Positions 26,169-35,311 are shown, counted from the stretch's first letter. The stretch: DNA of 64,000 nt from Terasakiella pusilla DSM 6293 (GCF_000688235.1 NZ_JHYO01000016.1:1-64000); one strand, 5' to 3'. Notes: a model not told the origin generated them from the letters alone. A program made the numbers and translations.

Positions 26169-27018
26169 AAAAGTCACCCTTTTTGAAATGGGGCCGCGTG
26201 ATGGCCTACAAAACGAGAAAAACCATATCCCCATGAGGGCGAAAGTCGGGTTGGTTGATCGTCTGTCAGATGCTGGCTTTTCCAAGATTGAAGTGACCAG
26301 TTTCGTGAGCCCCAAATGGGTCCCCCAAATGGCGGATGCACGCGAGGTTATGGCGGAGATCAAGCGTAAAAAAGGCGTATCTTATGCTGTTTTGACCCCA
26401 AACTTGAAAGGGTTTGAGGCCGCACTGGAGGCACAGGCCAGTGAAGTTGCGATTTTTGCATCTGCTTCTGAAGGGTTTAGCCAAAAAAACATCAATTGTT
26501 CCATTGCAGAAAGTATTGATCGCTTTAAACCCGTGATGCAGGCCGCCCGTGAAAACGCGGTCCCTGTGCGGGGCTATGTCTCTTGCGTGACAGACTGTCC
26601 CTATGATGGGGCCACGCCGGCTGAAAATGTGGCGCGGGTCGCTGAACAATTGATGGAGCTGGGCTGCTATGAGATCAGTCTGGGCGACACGATCGGTGCG
26701 GGGGAACCGGATACGATCGAAACCATGTTAAACGCTGTCTTGACCTATCTGCCCGCTGATAAACTGGCCGGGCACTACCATGATACGAAAGGCCATGCGC
26801 TGGACAATATCAAAGTCAGTCTGGACGCGGGCTTGCGTGTTTTTGATGCGTCCATCGGCGGGCTTGGCGGCTGTCCGTATGCGCCCGGTGCGAAAGGGAA
26901 TGTCGCAACCGAGGAAGTTGCAAAAATGCTTCACTCCCTAGGGTATGAAACCGGTTTGGACCTGACCAAACTTTTAGAAATCGCAAACCATGCCAAGACA
27001 TTAAGGAGTGCTGCGTGA
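26161..27018 (+). CDS. liuE: Hydroxymethylglutaryl-CoA lyase
   Basis: 285 residues, TIM-barrel HMGL family; it cleaves HMG-CoA to acetyl-CoA and acetoacetate. Motifs include EMGPRDGLQNE (metal and catalytic residues), HYHDTKGHALDN (metal histidines) and the signature GLGGCPYAPGAKGN with the catalytic cysteine. Its start lies within the carboxylase alpha 3' end, so translation is coupled, and its stop overlaps the next start. Confidence 0.93.
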   Translation: MTKKVTLFEMGPRDGLQNEKNHIPMRAKVGLVDRLSDAGFSKIEVTSFVSPKWVPQMADAREVMAEIKRKKGVSYAVLTPNLKGFEAALEAQASEVAIFASASEGFSQKNINCSIAESIDRFKPVMQAARENAVPVRGYVSCVTDCPYDGATPAENVARVAEQLMELGCYEISLGDTIGAGEPDTIETMLNAVLTYLPADKLAGHYHDTKGHALDNIKVSLDAGLRVFDASIGGLGGCPYAPGAKGNVATEEVAKMLHSLGYETGLDLTKLLEIANHAKTLRSAA

Positions 27019-27800
27019 TGACTTATGACACGCTGGATATTAAAATTGATGAACGTTCTGTCGCATATGTGACCCTAAACCTGCCGGAGAGCCGCAACGC
27101 CTTGTCTGCACAGATGATTGCAGAGCTGACTCATATGGCCGAACATCTGGGCGCCCGCGATGATATTCGCGCCATCGTCTTGGCGGGGGCGGGAAAAGTC
27201 TTTTGTGCAGGCGGTGATCTTAAATGGATGCAACAGCAGATTAATGCGGACCGTCCAACCCGAATGAAAGAAGCGCGCAAACTGGCTGAGATGCTCAATG
27301 CCCTTAACGAAATGCCCACACCTTTGATCGGTCGGGTACATGGGGGCGCCTTTGGCGGCGGGGTCGGGATGTGCTGCGTCTGTGATGTCATTATCGCAGA
27401 TGACAGCACCAAGTTTGGCCTGACGGAAACAAAGCTGGGCTTAATCCCGGCGACCATCAGCCCCTACGTCCTTGCTCGCATGGGCGAAGGTAATGCCCGA
27501 CGGGTGTTTATGTCGGCGCGGATATTTGGTGCGGATGAAGCGCAAGAGCTGGGCATTGTCTCCAAAGCGGTTGCGGCGGATCAATTGGATAAAGCTGTTG
27601 AAGCGGAAGTCGCGCCTTATTTGTCTGTTGCGCCTGTTGCGGTTGGACGTTCAAAGGCACTGGCGCGTCTGCTGGGACCGAAGATTGATGCGGCCGTGAT
27701 TGATCAGACCATTGCTATGCTCGCCGATACCTGGGAAGGCGAAGAAGCAGCCCACGGGATTGATGCCTTTTTAACCAAAACGCCCGCGCGCTGGGCGTAG
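27018..27800 (+). CDS. liuC: Enoyl-CoA hydratase / methylglutaconyl-CoA hydratase
   Basis: A 260-residue crotonase-family enzyme. It has the ESRNALSAQMIAEL block, the first oxyanion region GKVFCAGGDLKWM, the second GGAFGGGVGMCCVCDV, and the catalytic-loop region FGLTETKLGLIPATISPYV with the glutamate used for hydration. In this operon it most simply hydrates 3-methylglutaconyl-CoA to HMG-CoA, bridging the carboxylase and the lyase. The ATG at 27018 overlaps the lyase stop and has AAGGAG nine bases upstream; GTG at 27015 is a weaker alternative. Confidence 0.87.
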   Translation: MTYDTLDIKIDERSVAYVTLNLPESRNALSAQMIAELTHMAEHLGARDDIRAIVLAGAGKVFCAGGDLKWMQQQINADRPTRMKEARKLAEMLNALNEMPTPLIGRVHGGAFGGGVGMCCVCDVIIADDSTKFGLTETKLGLIPATISPYVLARMGEGNARRVFMSARIFGADEAQELGIVSKAVAADQLDKAVEAEVAPYLSVAPVAVGRSKALARLLGPKIDAAVIDQTIAMLADTWEGEEAAHGIDAFLTKTPARWA

Positions 27801-27866
27801 TTTTTCTTGTACCGCAACGATTTCACACCCGAAAGCTCTCCCTAGATAACTTTCGAGTGCCACTTG

Positions 27867-27917
27867 GGCAAGAGAAGGCCTCTTCTTCCTTTCACCTTCT
27901 CTTGCCCTCTTTTTTTG
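27867..27917 (+). terminator. Rho-independent terminator after the carboxylase operon
   Basis: A 13-bp perfect stem (GGGCAAGAGAAGG at 27867-27879 with CCTTCTCTTGCCC at 27896-27908), a 16-nt loop and TCTTTTTTT. The T tract runs directly into the GGAG ribosome site of the next gene, so the hairpin lies in the immediate leader of the chemoreceptor. Confidence 0.9.
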
Positions 27918-27926
27918 GAGATGAAA

Positions 27927-30038
27927 ATGCATTTTGGTATACGTGCTAAGCTGATCTCGGCATTTTTGGTGATCGTTTCCCTGACGCTGATTTCGTCTGC
28001 GGTGAGCTTCTATTCCATTCGAGCCTTTAAAACCGCTTTGGATGAGGTGGTGGTGGAACGTGTCCCTGCCATGTCTGAAGCTCTGTTGATGAAAACCGCC
28101 GTTGATGGTGCTTTGTCGGCACTGGCACGAATTGTACAGAATAAAGAAGGGGGCGCGCAAGCAGACTGGCAACAGGTGGAGGCCAATTTAAAGCAGGCAG
28201 ATACTGCCTTGCAGGCGTTGCAGGGAAAAGGGCTTGATCACGCACAAAGGGGACAGCTGCAAAGCTATCTTTCTGATCTAAAAACACAGATCGCTGAGAT
28301 CAGATCGCTTCTTTCTGCCTCTGTGATGTATCGAAATGAAATGCGCACGCTTCTGGAAAACACGGGGGAAAATCTCAATCAGGTGCGGTTGGATGTCAGT
28401 ACGGATATTGATGTGGAACGTCAATTTTCGGATCAGATTGTTGATTTTGTTGCGGGCATCGATCAGGTCGAGGTAAGTAAAATGCAGGAGTTGATCTCCA
28501 ATAGCGCAAAGCTGTTTGCGCTTAGCTCCGTGCGCTCCAGCAGTGAGGCCAGCCTTTCTGGGGCAGAAGCGATCCTCACTCTGACAGATGAAACACAGAT
28601 TAAAAGCAAGGCGTTTGAAGCAACCTCTGCTCTTGAAAAAGCAATCGAGGGACTGAGCGCGCTGCCGGAAGGTATTGCGGCTTATTATGCCAAGCAGCTC
28701 TCGTCCTTCTCAAACACGTTTTATGGGGAACGGGGACTGATTGCGCTCCGACTGGCGGCTTTGCAGAACGAGCAGAAAACAGCGCAGCTTCTCCTTCAAA
28801 ACCATCAGCTTTCTGAAGGGCTCTCCCAAATCGTCTCGGAAGTGACGCGATCTTCGCGTCAGGCGGTTGCGGTTTCAGCTGCTGAGGCGACACAGATCGG
28901 CCAGGTGATGACACAGGTCACTTGGGGGGTGGTGATTGCCAGCGTGATCATTAGTCTTTTGTTGATTTTTTTGTTTGTAATCAGGCATTTAAATCGTCGT
29001 TTGAAACGATTGAGCCAGTCAATGGATGACCTTTCAAAAGGTAATCTGGATGTGAAGGTCGAAGATACTTCAAGCGACGCAATTGGTCGGATGGCCCGCA
29101 GTCTGGAGGTTTTCAGGCAAAGCGCCCTTCAAGTTGAAGCCTTGAAGCGGGAAAAGGAAGAAAATGATCGCCGCTTGGAAACCGAGAAAAAAGCGAGCTT
29201 GATTAAAATGTCTAACGATTTTGAAAATCAGGTCGGGCATATTCTGGAAGATGTGATGCGGGCCGGGCAAGGAGCCTGTACGGATGCGTCCTCCCTGATC
29301 AAGCTATCGGACTTGACACAAGCGCAGGCAAATCATGTCTCAACTGCTTCGGAGCAGGCAAAAACAGATGTTCAGATGGTGGCGAGTGCCAGTGAGGAAT
29401 TATCGGCTTCTATTCGTTCAATCGAACAGAATATGGATTTGTCCAAGGTTGTATTTGAAAATGCATTGCAGGCCTCAGAAACATCGACCCATCGCATTAA
29501 AAGTCTGGAAGAAGTGGGTAATCAGGTGGCTTCTGTCATCGGTTTGATTAGTGACATTGCGGAACAAACGAACTTGCTTGCCCTCAACGCCACTATTGAA
29601 GCACAGCGTGCGGGTGATCAGGGCAAAGGGTTTGGCGTGGTGGCGTTGGAAGTGAAAAAACTTGCTGAACAAACATCCACGGCGACGGAACAGATTACGG
29701 CGCAAATTAGCCAGATGAGAGAGGCTACCCACCAAGCCGTTCAGGCGATCGGGGAGAGTACCGAGCTACTGTCACAGATTAATCAGATCAATGAAAACAC
29801 GGTTCACGCCATCCGGGAACAATCCTGCGCCACCGATGAAATCGCTTCTAGTGTGGTCAGTGCCTCGCGTGGGACGGAAAAAGTAAATGGGCATATTGTC
29901 GATGTTTTGTCAGCCGCACAAGACACCAACCAATCTGCCCTGAGGGTTGGAACCACCAGTAAAAACGTCGTCGACCAATCAGAAGCGCTCCGCAAAGCCG
30001 TCAGCACTTTCCTTGGAAACCTAACCGGAAATACATAG
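27927..30038 (+). CDS. Methyl-accepting chemotaxis protein
   Basis: A 703-residue transmembrane chemoreceptor: a first membrane segment at about 9-30, a periplasmic helical sensor region to about 330, a second segment (WGVVIASVIISLLLIFLFVI, about 334-353), HAMP to about 410, and a C-terminal signalling coiled coil. The hairpin tip reads EQTNLLALNATIEAQRAG, slightly different from the usual NAAIEAARAG. ATG at 27927 is preferred to 27921 because GGAG at 27917-27920 is six bases away. It follows the TRAP/carboxylase operon directly, separated by a terminator; its ligand is unknown but could be a related acid. Confidence 0.88.
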   Translation: MHFGIRAKLISAFLVIVSLTLISSAVSFYSIRAFKTALDEVVVERVPAMSEALLMKTAVDGALSALARIVQNKEGGAQADWQQVEANLKQADTALQALQGKGLDHAQRGQLQSYLSDLKTQIAEIRSLLSASVMYRNEMRTLLENTGENLNQVRLDVSTDIDVERQFSDQIVDFVAGIDQVEVSKMQELISNSAKLFALSSVRSSSEASLSGAEAILTLTDETQIKSKAFEATSALEKAIEGLSALPEGIAAYYAKQLSSFSNTFYGERGLIALRLAALQNEQKTAQLLLQNHQLSEGLSQIVSEVTRSSRQAVAVSAAEATQIGQVMTQVTWGVVIASVIISLLLIFLFVIRHLNRRLKRLSQSMDDLSKGNLDVKVEDTSSDAIGRMARSLEVFRQSALQVEALKREKEENDRRLETEKKASLIKMSNDFENQVGHILEDVMRAGQGACTDASSLIKLSDLTQAQANHVSTASEQAKTDVQMVASASEELSASIRSIEQNMDLSKVVFENALQASETSTHRIKSLEEVGNQVASVIGLISDIAEQTNLLALNATIEAQRAGDQGKGFGVVALEVKKLAEQTSTATEQITAQISQMREATHQAVQAIGESTELLSQINQINENTVHAIREQSCATDEIASSVVSASRGTEKVNGHIVDVLSAAQDTNQSALRVGTTSKNVVDQSEALRKAVSTFLGNLTGNT

Positions 30039-30105
30039 TCGGTTGATACAGTTGCTCCTCTCCTGTAATCCAAATATAGCGTGTTAGCGACATTGTGTTT
30101 TGTTG

Positions 30106-31209
30106 TTAAAATCGACTTGCACTAAGCTGGCTGATGTCGATCCGGTTTTCCTCACCGCACAAGATGTTCGCCACGACTTCTCCGCAGGCGGGGCCGAGTT
30201 GGAAGCCGTGGGCGCAAAAGCCGAAGCAGTGATAAAAATCATCAGGGTGCGACAGGCTGGGGCCGATGATGGGGGCGCCATCAGGTGTCTTGCCTTCCAG
30301 ACCGCACCATGTGCGTACAATATTGACGTTTTTGATGTGGGGGAACAGGTCAAGGGCGGTATCTGCCAGACCTGCAAGCGTGGGGAGCGACGCAATGCCG
30401 CGGTTTTCAGCTTGTCGCACTTTCCCACGATACCCGCCACCAATGATCAAGGTGCCGTTGCGCATCTGTTTAAAGGACAGAACACGCCCACTTAAGCCTA
30501 AAACGGGCGTCAGAAAATAAGGTAGGCGTTGGGTCACCATGATCTGCGGCGCAATGGTTTCAAGGGGCAGGCTGTCACCGATTAACGCTGCAAGGTCAGC
30601 TCCCCACGCTCCAGCACAGTTGATGACTATGCTGGCTTTAAAATCGTGATTTTGTGTTTTGATATGCCAAAGCCCGTCCTTTTTCTCAAGATGACGGACT
30701 TCTTGATTGGAATGATAGGTCGCTCCGGCACGTTGGGCGGCTTCAAAGAAACCGATGGTCGATTGATAGGGGAGGGCAAACCCATCCCCCTTGCAAATAA
30801 TCCCGCCTGCCAGCGTGCAGTTGATATCAGGTAAGCGTTTTTTCAGCTCGGCTGCGGAGATTATTTCTTCATGGGTATAGCCAAGGTCGCTGAGGGTGCG
30901 CACATTGCTTTCGCAATCGGCAAGTTCGTTCTCATTCTCGGCAATACGGATTTGATCGACGGCTTCAAAGCCACCATCGATGCCGATCAATTTTTTGAGA
31001 TCATACCAAAGCTCCGCACTTCTTAAGGAGAGAGGAACTTCACGCAGGTCACGTCCCAAACGGCGTACACCACCGGCATTAACGCCGGAGGAATGGCGAG
31101 ACGGGCTGTCTTTTTCTAACACACAGACCCGCTTTCCCTTTTTGGCTAAGTGGAAGGCGATGCTATTGCCATGAATGCCTGCGCCAATGATGAGAAAATC
31201 ATATTGCAT
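30106..31209 (-). CDS. FAD-dependent oxidoreductase (DAO / glycine oxidase-like)
   Basis: 367 residues with the dinucleotide-binding start YDFLIIGAGIHGNSIAFHLA and the DAO-family C-terminal block VRTWCGLEGKTPDGAPIIG. Such enzymes oxidise D-amino acids, N-methyl amino acids or opines, releasing an imine or keto acid. Its start overlaps the 3' end of the enolase-superfamily gene by 11 bp, making it the last gene of the minus-strand operon. It resembles the other DAO gene at 34074 but lacks an obvious iron-sulfur partner of its own. Confidence 0.82.
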   Translation of the reverse strand: MQYDFLIIGAGIHGNSIAFHLAKKGKRVCVLEKDSPSRHSSGVNAGGVRRLGRDLREVPLSLRSAELWYDLKKLIGIDGGFEAVDQIRIAENENELADCESNVRTLSDLGYTHEEIISAAELKKRLPDINCTLAGGIICKGDGFALPYQSTIGFFEAAQRAGATYHSNQEVRHLEKKDGLWHIKTQNHDFKASIVINCAGAWGADLAALIGDSLPLETIAPQIMVTQRLPYFLTPVLGLSGRVLSFKQMRNGTLIIGGGYRGKVRQAENRGIASLPTLAGLADTALDLFPHIKNVNIVRTWCGLEGKTPDGAPIIGPSLSHPDDFYHCFGFCAHGFQLGPACGEVVANILCGEENRIDISQLSASRF

Positions 31210-32359
31210 GGCTTGAGTTCTCTATGAAGATGGTTTGGAAGGCGAGGCGGTGAATTTTTTCTTCATCCACAGCAATCCCTAGCCCCGGTTCATCATTGGG
31301 GGTTATGGTTGCGTTGTCAATTTGGGTGTTAAGGTCTGTAAAGTCATCGGACATACGTAAAACCGACATATAGGCATGGCCCAAACTTGTGTTGAGGTGA
31401 GGCAACGTTTGCCCCAGTTGCAGGCTGGCGGCTTGGGTGATACCAAACTCTAGCATAGAGTTCATCAACACCGGTTTATGGGCGGCATAGGCGATATCAG
31501 CGAGGCATTTTGTTTTGGTGATCCCACCGTTTTTGCTGACCTTCAGACTGAAAAGATCGACACAATCGTTGCGAACCAGATCGATCATTTCTTCTTTTCC
31601 GGACAAAGATTCATCGGCAGACACCATGAAAGAGGCGTTTTCTTTGACGGATTTCAGGTCATGGGTAAGGTGCTTCCTGACGGGTTGTTCCAGCAGGATC
31701 AACGGTGTTTGGTTCGCATATTGGGTAAACAGTAAACTGTCTTTTAAGGACCAGCCCTGATTGGCATCTACAACAAGGGCAAGATCGTCGCCAAAATGGT
31801 CATACAGCGTTTCCAGGCGTGTAATTTCGTGCGCGATGGGGCTGTTGCCCATTTTAAGCATAAAAGATTGAAAACCTTGAGCCTGTTTTTCTTCAATGAG
31901 GGGAAGGTCGTCTTGTGCCGTTCCATTCCCCAAGGGCCAGAGAAGGGGGATCTGATTATGGATGCGACCACCTAACAACTGGCTAGCCGGGATGTTTAGG
32001 CATTTACCACAGAGATCGTACAGGGCCATGTCCACAGCGCCTTTTGCCATATAGTTTAATGGTAAAAGAGCATCCATCAGTTCGTTATGGGCGCGGATGG
32101 TTTGGGGGAAGGACCCGATAAGTTTTGGTGCAAAATAATCCCGTATGGCACTGATGATACTTTGCGGTGTCTCTTCCGTAAAAGGTGTGTGCGGATCGGC
32201 TTCACCATAGCCGACGGTACCGTCTTCCAGTGTAACTTTAAGGATAATGACGTCGGCGGTGGCTTTAATACCATAAAGGCGCGACAGCTTATAGGGCTTC
32301 GCCAACGGTATTTGCAGGTGAAACAGTTCAAATGTAGCGATGGGGCTGAAGAGGGACAT
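31199..32359 (-). CDS. Enolase-superfamily enzyme (mandelate racemase / muconate lactonizing enzyme type)
   Basis: 386 residues with a capping domain (about 1-125) and a TIM barrel. Metal ligands are D198 (VVDANQGW), E224 (LLEQPV) and D249 (SADESL). The second-side lysine K273 is present in SLKVSKNGG. On the first side the usual K-x-K reads M167-L-K169, so only one lysine remains. Candidates are a dipeptide epimerase, an amino-acid-derivative racemase or a hydroxyproline-type dehydratase. The flanking flavin oxidases and peptide-type importer suggest it changes the stereochemistry or structure of an imported amino-acid derivative before oxidation. Confidence 0.8.
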   Translation of the reverse strand: MSLFSPIATFELFHLQIPLAKPYKLSRLYGIKATADVIILKVTLEDGTVGYGEADPHTPFTEETPQSIISAIRDYFAPKLIGSFPQTIRAHNELMDALLPLNYMAKGAVDMALYDLCGKCLNIPASQLLGGRIHNQIPLLWPLGNGTAQDDLPLIEEKQAQGFQSFMLKMGNSPIAHEITRLETLYDHFGDDLALVVDANQGWSLKDSLLFTQYANQTPLILLEQPVRKHLTHDLKSVKENASFMVSADESLSGKEEMIDLVRNDCVDLFSLKVSKNGGITKTKCLADIAYAAHKPVLMNSMLEFGITQAASLQLGQTLPHLNTSLGHAYMSVLRMSDDFTDLNTQIDNATITPNDEPGLGIAVDEEKIHRLAFQTIFIENSSHAI

Positions 32360-32362
32360 GGC

Positions 32363-33763
32363 CTAAGCGTCTTTTTGATCGAGAGTATTGAGGGAAGCGA
32401 CTTCACTTAAGCGCAAGGGCTTGAGAGGCGGGCGAATACGGTAATACCCAAGCTTATCTGGTGTGGTCTTTTGCGCATGGGCCAAAATTTCAACAACGCT
32501 GAGGCCACAGTATCGCCCTTGACACGGGCCCATGCCTGCGCGGGTGAAGGACTTAAGCTGATTGGGGCCGCTGCATCCGATATCGGCGGATCGTTTAATG
32601 TCTTTTACCGTGGTTTCTTCACAGCGACAAACAACCACATCCTCATCATCAGGGCGCAGCCATTTAGGCTTGAATAAGGTATTGATGAAGGGGCGAACGG
32701 CTTGTTCGGCTTTTAGTTTTTTGCGGATGGGGGCAGCCTGTTTCAACAAATCACTTTCGGGCAGTTTTCCCATCAAGACGCTGATCTTCAAAGCACTAAG
32801 TGTGGCGCTATATTGGCTGCCCAAGGCACCGATGATTCCGGCGCCATCACCTGCGACAAAGATGTTTTGATTGCTGGATTGCCCCCAATCATCGGTGGTC
32901 GGGTGCCAGCATCGTAAAGACTCATCCCATTGATGATCCAGATTGAGTTGCCTTGAGATTTGGATATTGGGCACCACACCTTGATGCAAAAGCACAGTAT
33001 CACAAGCCAGCGTATGGGATTTGCCGTCTTTGTGGTAAGTGATCTGTTCTAAGGCAGTATCACCGGACATTTCGATCTTTTCAACACCCGTAATGTGAGG
33101 GATACCCAGTTTTTTGAGGCTGACCTTGATCTCCATGCCTTTTTTCAGCAAGCTCATGTTGCTTAAGGCGGGGAGGAGAGAGGGCAGCGCGTTAACATGG
33201 TCTTTGGTGGTCGTGCTATCCAGCAATGCCTTGATCTGACATCCCGCTTTTGCCAGTTGTTGGGCAACAAGCAACAGCAAGGGGCCGCATCCGGCAAGGA
33301 CAACGTCACCAGATGGCACAATACCATCGCGTTTCATGGCAACTTGGGCGGCACCTGCGCCCATGACACCGGCAAGGGTCCAGCCTTTAACGGGGGTCGG
33401 ACGCTCCAGTGCACCAGTGGCAACAACCACATAGTCCCCTTTGATGGATTGGGCTTTGCCATCAACGCTAAAATAGACCGTGCCGTCTTCATCAATTTGC
33501 CAGATGACACAGCGGGCGTGATGGGTGATCTGCGGGTGGTCCAAGTCTTTAATTAAGTCCGCCCCTTTAAAATAATCGCTGCCCAGCAGGTCTTTAAAAT
33601 CAGCGGGCATGTGCTGGTTTTCTGTAAGGTTTCGGTAAATCTGCCCGCCTGCTTGGGGTTGTTCGTCAATCAGGGTGACGCAAATATCGTGCTGTGCCAA
33701 TGTGCATGCACAGGCCATGCCTGCGGCACCGGCGCCGATAACCACAACGGTTTGTTTACTCAT
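32363..33763 (-). CDS. FAD/NAD(P)-binding oxidoreductase with BFD-type [2Fe-2S] domain (opine/hydroxyproline oxidase subunit A-like)
   Basis: 466 residues. The N-terminal FAD-binding start is VVVIGAGAAGMACACTLA, a second dinucleotide region is around GDYVVVATGALERPTPV, and there is a C-terminal cysteine-rich [2Fe-2S] domain (CRCEE, GCSGPNQLK, MGPCQGRYCG). This layout matches the alpha subunits of octopine/nopaline oxidases and D-hydroxyproline dehydrogenases. The ATG at 33763 overlaps the upstream ferredoxin-like gene by 8 bp; a longer in-frame start would bury that gene. It works with the products at 33756 and 34074. Confidence 0.86.
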   Translation of the reverse strand: MSKQTVVVIGAGAAGMACACTLAQHDICVTLIDEQPQAGGQIYRNLTENQHMPADFKDLLGSDYFKGADLIKDLDHPQITHHARCVIWQIDEDGTVYFSVDGKAQSIKGDYVVVATGALERPTPVKGWTLAGVMGAGAAQVAMKRDGIVPSGDVVLAGCGPLLLLVAQQLAKAGCQIKALLDSTTTKDHVNALPSLLPALSNMSLLKKGMEIKVSLKKLGIPHITGVEKIEMSGDTALEQITYHKDGKSHTLACDTVLLHQGVVPNIQISRQLNLDHQWDESLRCWHPTTDDWGQSSNQNIFVAGDGAGIIGALGSQYSATLSALKISVLMGKLPESDLLKQAAPIRKKLKAEQAVRPFINTLFKPKWLRPDDEDVVVCRCEETTVKDIKRSADIGCSGPNQLKSFTRAGMGPCQGRYCGLSVVEILAHAQKTTPDKLGYYRIRPPLKPLRLSEVASLNTLDQKDA

Positions 33764-34061
33764 GGTCCGAGCCTTGCTTTTCGTTGATATGTTGGGTTTT
33801 AATTTGCATGCCGTCGCGGACATAAGTTGCACAACCTTGGACGTCCTGTAGGTCGTCGATGGTGAGCAAGCAGTCATAGCAGGTGCCCATCATGCAAAAG
33901 GGCAACCGTTTCTGTTGCTTAACAGGGGTGGTGCGAAATTCTTTTTTCCCCTGACGCAATAAGGCGGCGGCAACCGTCTCGTTTTCAAAGGCGGTCAACG
34001 GAGCCCCATTAAAATAAATGGTGACGGATTGGTTCGTGTTGGGCCGAACGAGCTTGAACAT
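33756..34061 (-). CDS. (2Fe-2S)-binding subunit (HcnA-like / opine oxidase gamma-like)
   Basis: A 101-residue ferredoxin-like protein with an N-terminal beta-grasp part and the cluster cysteines CMMGTCYDC plus a distal cysteine in VQGCATYV. These small subunits pass electrons between the flavin subunits of opine, hydroxyproline and cyanide-forming glycine dehydrogenases. It lies between the two flavoprotein genes, overlapping one by 8 bp and 12 bp from the other, the usual three-subunit order. Confidence 0.86.
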   Translation of the reverse strand: MFKLVRPNTNQSVTIYFNGAPLTAFENETVAAALLRQGKKEFRTTPVKQQKRLPFCMMGTCYDCLLTIDDLQDVQGCATYVRDGMQIKTQHINEKQGSDHE

Positions 34062-34073
34062 ATGGATTAATCC

Positions 34074-35192
34074 TTATTGGAACCGGTTATAGTGAAAACT
34101 GTCGAGTTCACGCGGTTTTTCGTTATTGTTTAAAATCCAGTTGGTAATCTGGTGGAAATGGTTAGGTGCCAATGTCACCGCACTGTGGGAGATCAGAACA
34201 TAGCTGTTGGGGTGGCTTTCTGACTCGCAATAGACGGGATAGCTGTCGGGCGTGAGGACGCGAAGCCCCGCCCACGTGCGCACAAGGTTGAGGGATTTAA
34301 AATCCGGGAAAGAGGCTATCGCCCGTTCTGCCAATTTTTGGGACAGGCCGGCGACACTGGTGTCGTTGAACCCGAAATCATTTTTCGTTGCCCCCAATAT
34401 GATAGACCCTTCGGCATTTTGCTTGATGCCGCTTAAGGGGTAGGGGATGACTTGTTTTGTGCGTCCCAAAGCAAGGATTTGTCCATGTTCTGCGCGCAAT
34501 TCCAGTGGGATGCCGACCTGACGGGCAAGGGGGACACTGTGGTTGCCAGCCGTGATGATCAGTTTTGGGGTTTGATAGACATCGTTTTGGGTTTTGACGG
34601 TGTAAATCTTTGATTTTTCGTCGTAATTGATGTTGATGGCCTTTTGATTGGCATGGTACTGCCCGCCATATTTGATCATCAGTTGATGCAGCGCTTTTAA
34701 GAGATAGAGCGGGTTTAGGTCGGCATCTTCTTCGCAATAACTTGCACCAAGGACACGGTTGCCGAGCTTGATATCAGGGAAGAGAGCTTGAGTTTCTTTT
34801 CTGTTGAGAAAGGAAATGGTTGGCGTGTCATAGCCTTCCTGTTCGATTGTGCCGAGGTGTTTTTTTCGTTCTTGAACTTCTTTGTCCCCATGCAAAAGGA
34901 CAAGGCCGCCTTTATGGCGCAAGTGCAGGTCGTAGCCCGTTTCTTCTTGTAAAAAGTCATTGAAGTCTTTTTTCCAACGCCTTGAGGCTTGAAGGGTCCA
35001 GGAGACATAATCGGGCATGCCGACCCCTTTGCCCTGCACCCAGATTAAACCGAAGTTGGAACGTGAGGCGCGAAAGGCGAGGTCGCCTTCATCAAGCATA
35101 ATGACTTGCTTGTTTTTCATGGCGAGCGACGAGGCTACGGCACTGCCCATAAGGCCACCGCCAACCACTAAAAAATCGCTAAGAATAGTCAT
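34074..35192 (-). CDS. FAD-dependent oxidoreductase (opine/hydroxyproline oxidase subunit B-like)
   Basis: 372 residues, DAO family, with FLVVGGGLMGSAVASSLAMK at the N-terminus and VRTWAGLRVLTPDSYPVY near the C-terminus. It is probably the catalytic beta subunit oxidising the amine C-N bond in the three-part dehydrogenase with the two genes downstream. It follows the LysR gene after 119 bp of AT-rich sequence that may hold its own promoter. Confidence 0.85.
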   Translation of the reverse strand: MTILSDFLVVGGGLMGSAVASSLAMKNKQVIMLDEGDLAFRASRSNFGLIWVQGKGVGMPDYVSWTLQASRRWKKDFNDFLQEETGYDLHLRHKGGLVLLHGDKEVQERKKHLGTIEQEGYDTPTISFLNRKETQALFPDIKLGNRVLGASYCEEDADLNPLYLLKALHQLMIKYGGQYHANQKAININYDEKSKIYTVKTQNDVYQTPKLIITAGNHSVPLARQVGIPLELRAEHGQILALGRTKQVIPYPLSGIKQNAEGSIILGATKNDFGFNDTSVAGLSQKLAERAIASFPDFKSLNLVRTWAGLRVLTPDSYPVYCESESHPNSYVLISHSAVTLAPNHFHQITNWILNNNEKPRELDSFHYNRFQ

Positions 35193-35311
35193 TGTTCTAA
35201 TTTTCCTTGAAACATCATGCCTGTATTAAAATGATGCCCAAGAATATGGAGAAGAAGGACTTAACGTCAAAGATAATTGAGTGATTTATTTATAACTAAA
35301 TATTATACAAC

